This document shows, in pieces, positions 33,235 through 33,264 of a stretch of DNA of 33,264 nucleotides; positions within the stretch are counted from its first letter, which is position 1, and each line of letters begins with the position of its first letter. The translations under genes and the position numbers were made by a program. The notes beneath the pieces are model-generated. The model did not search any database. It saw nothing but the letters and a program-made list of their open reading frames with translations, and was not told the origin of the DNA. Source of the DNA: Campylobacter sp. (GTDB lineage Bacteria; Campylobacterota; Campylobacteria; Campylobacterales; Campylobacteraceae); assembly GCA_017934385.1 (NCBI GenBank), contig JAGBJQ010000041.1, positions 1-33,264 on the forward strand. The letters are read 5' to 3'.

Positions 33235-33264
33235 TGGATTGCTTCGAGTTTTTCAAACTCTCGC
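33235..33264 (-). repeat. CATTGCGAG palindromic repeat, copy R4, cut by window edge
   Basis: On the minus strand the end GAAGCAATCCA is preceded by an inner stem (GAGTTT 33246-33251 / AAACTC 33255-33260) and CGAG; the rest should lie beyond 33264. Inverted relative to R3; between them is a small stem ACGCC-TGAC-GGCGT at 33219-33232. Confidence 0.8.

Noticed and set aside
1-33264. tRNA or rRNA genes
   Set aside because: I looked for cloverleaf-type GGTTCGA/TTCGAATC arms and found no convincing case on either strand; by-eye search could miss one.

Overview
The window reads as a chromosomal segment of an epsilonproteobacterium, most likely a Campylobacter species. Grounds: the gene order S41 protease - purC - purS - purQ - SH3-domain membrane protein - plsC running away from a divergent clpB, and the order glcD - plasminogen-binding-domain protein - divergent M23 peptidase, are arrangements I recall from Campylobacter jejuni; the 5' AAATTT-rich gene style, the extended -10 promoters of the TGCTATAAT type and the CcoI/CcoS pair fit the same group. 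Species cannot be named from this alone. Base composition is clearly higher in G+C than C. jejuni, except in one AT-rich island.

Layout. (1) 1-5494, minus strand: partial CapA-like lipoprotein, plsC, SH3-domain membrane protein, purQ, purS, purC and a C-terminal processing protease, tightly packed with overlaps. (2) 5495-8304: divergent clpB behind a near-consensus promoter carrying a HAIR-like inverted repeat. (3) 8303-9720, minus: a small lysine-rich membrane protein and a DUF5644/HdrB-like protein. (4) 9832-10944, plus: truD. (5) 10945-14160: an AT-rich island of five unrecognised, mostly membrane-bound ORFs separated or entered by short GTAG-headed palindromes (REP-type elements). (6) 14171-16268, minus: glcD and a plasminogen-binding N-terminal-domain protein. 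(7) 16399-24031, plus: a run of M23 peptidase, mgtE, NUDT14-like NUDIX hydrolase, UPF0126/TRIC-family membrane protein, argD, MidA-family methyltransferase, a small unknown, rsmD and a TIGR02757 protein, mostly with overlapping ends. (8) 24057-28825, minus: a 51-residue protein, lpxD, ilvH, ilvB, then brnQ with its own terminator. (9) 28971-32969, plus: radA, then ccoI-ccoS under a promoter that shares 20 identical bases with the radA promoter. (10) 32970-33264: four copies of a second palindromic repeat family (CATTGCGAG...GCAATC) in alternating orientation, the last cut by the window edge.

Most of the window is housekeeping: purine synthesis, envelope lipid and peptidoglycan work, protein quality control, branched-chain amino acid synthesis and uptake, rRNA/tRNA modification, DNA repair and cytochrome oxidase maturation. 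The part least explained by known biology is the 11.0-14.2 kb island, where each orphan gene is bounded by a REP-like palindrome, one gene takes its first 20 codons from such a repeat, and others take their stop codons from it. No transposase (RAYT) is in the window, so whether these repeats are active cannot be judged here.
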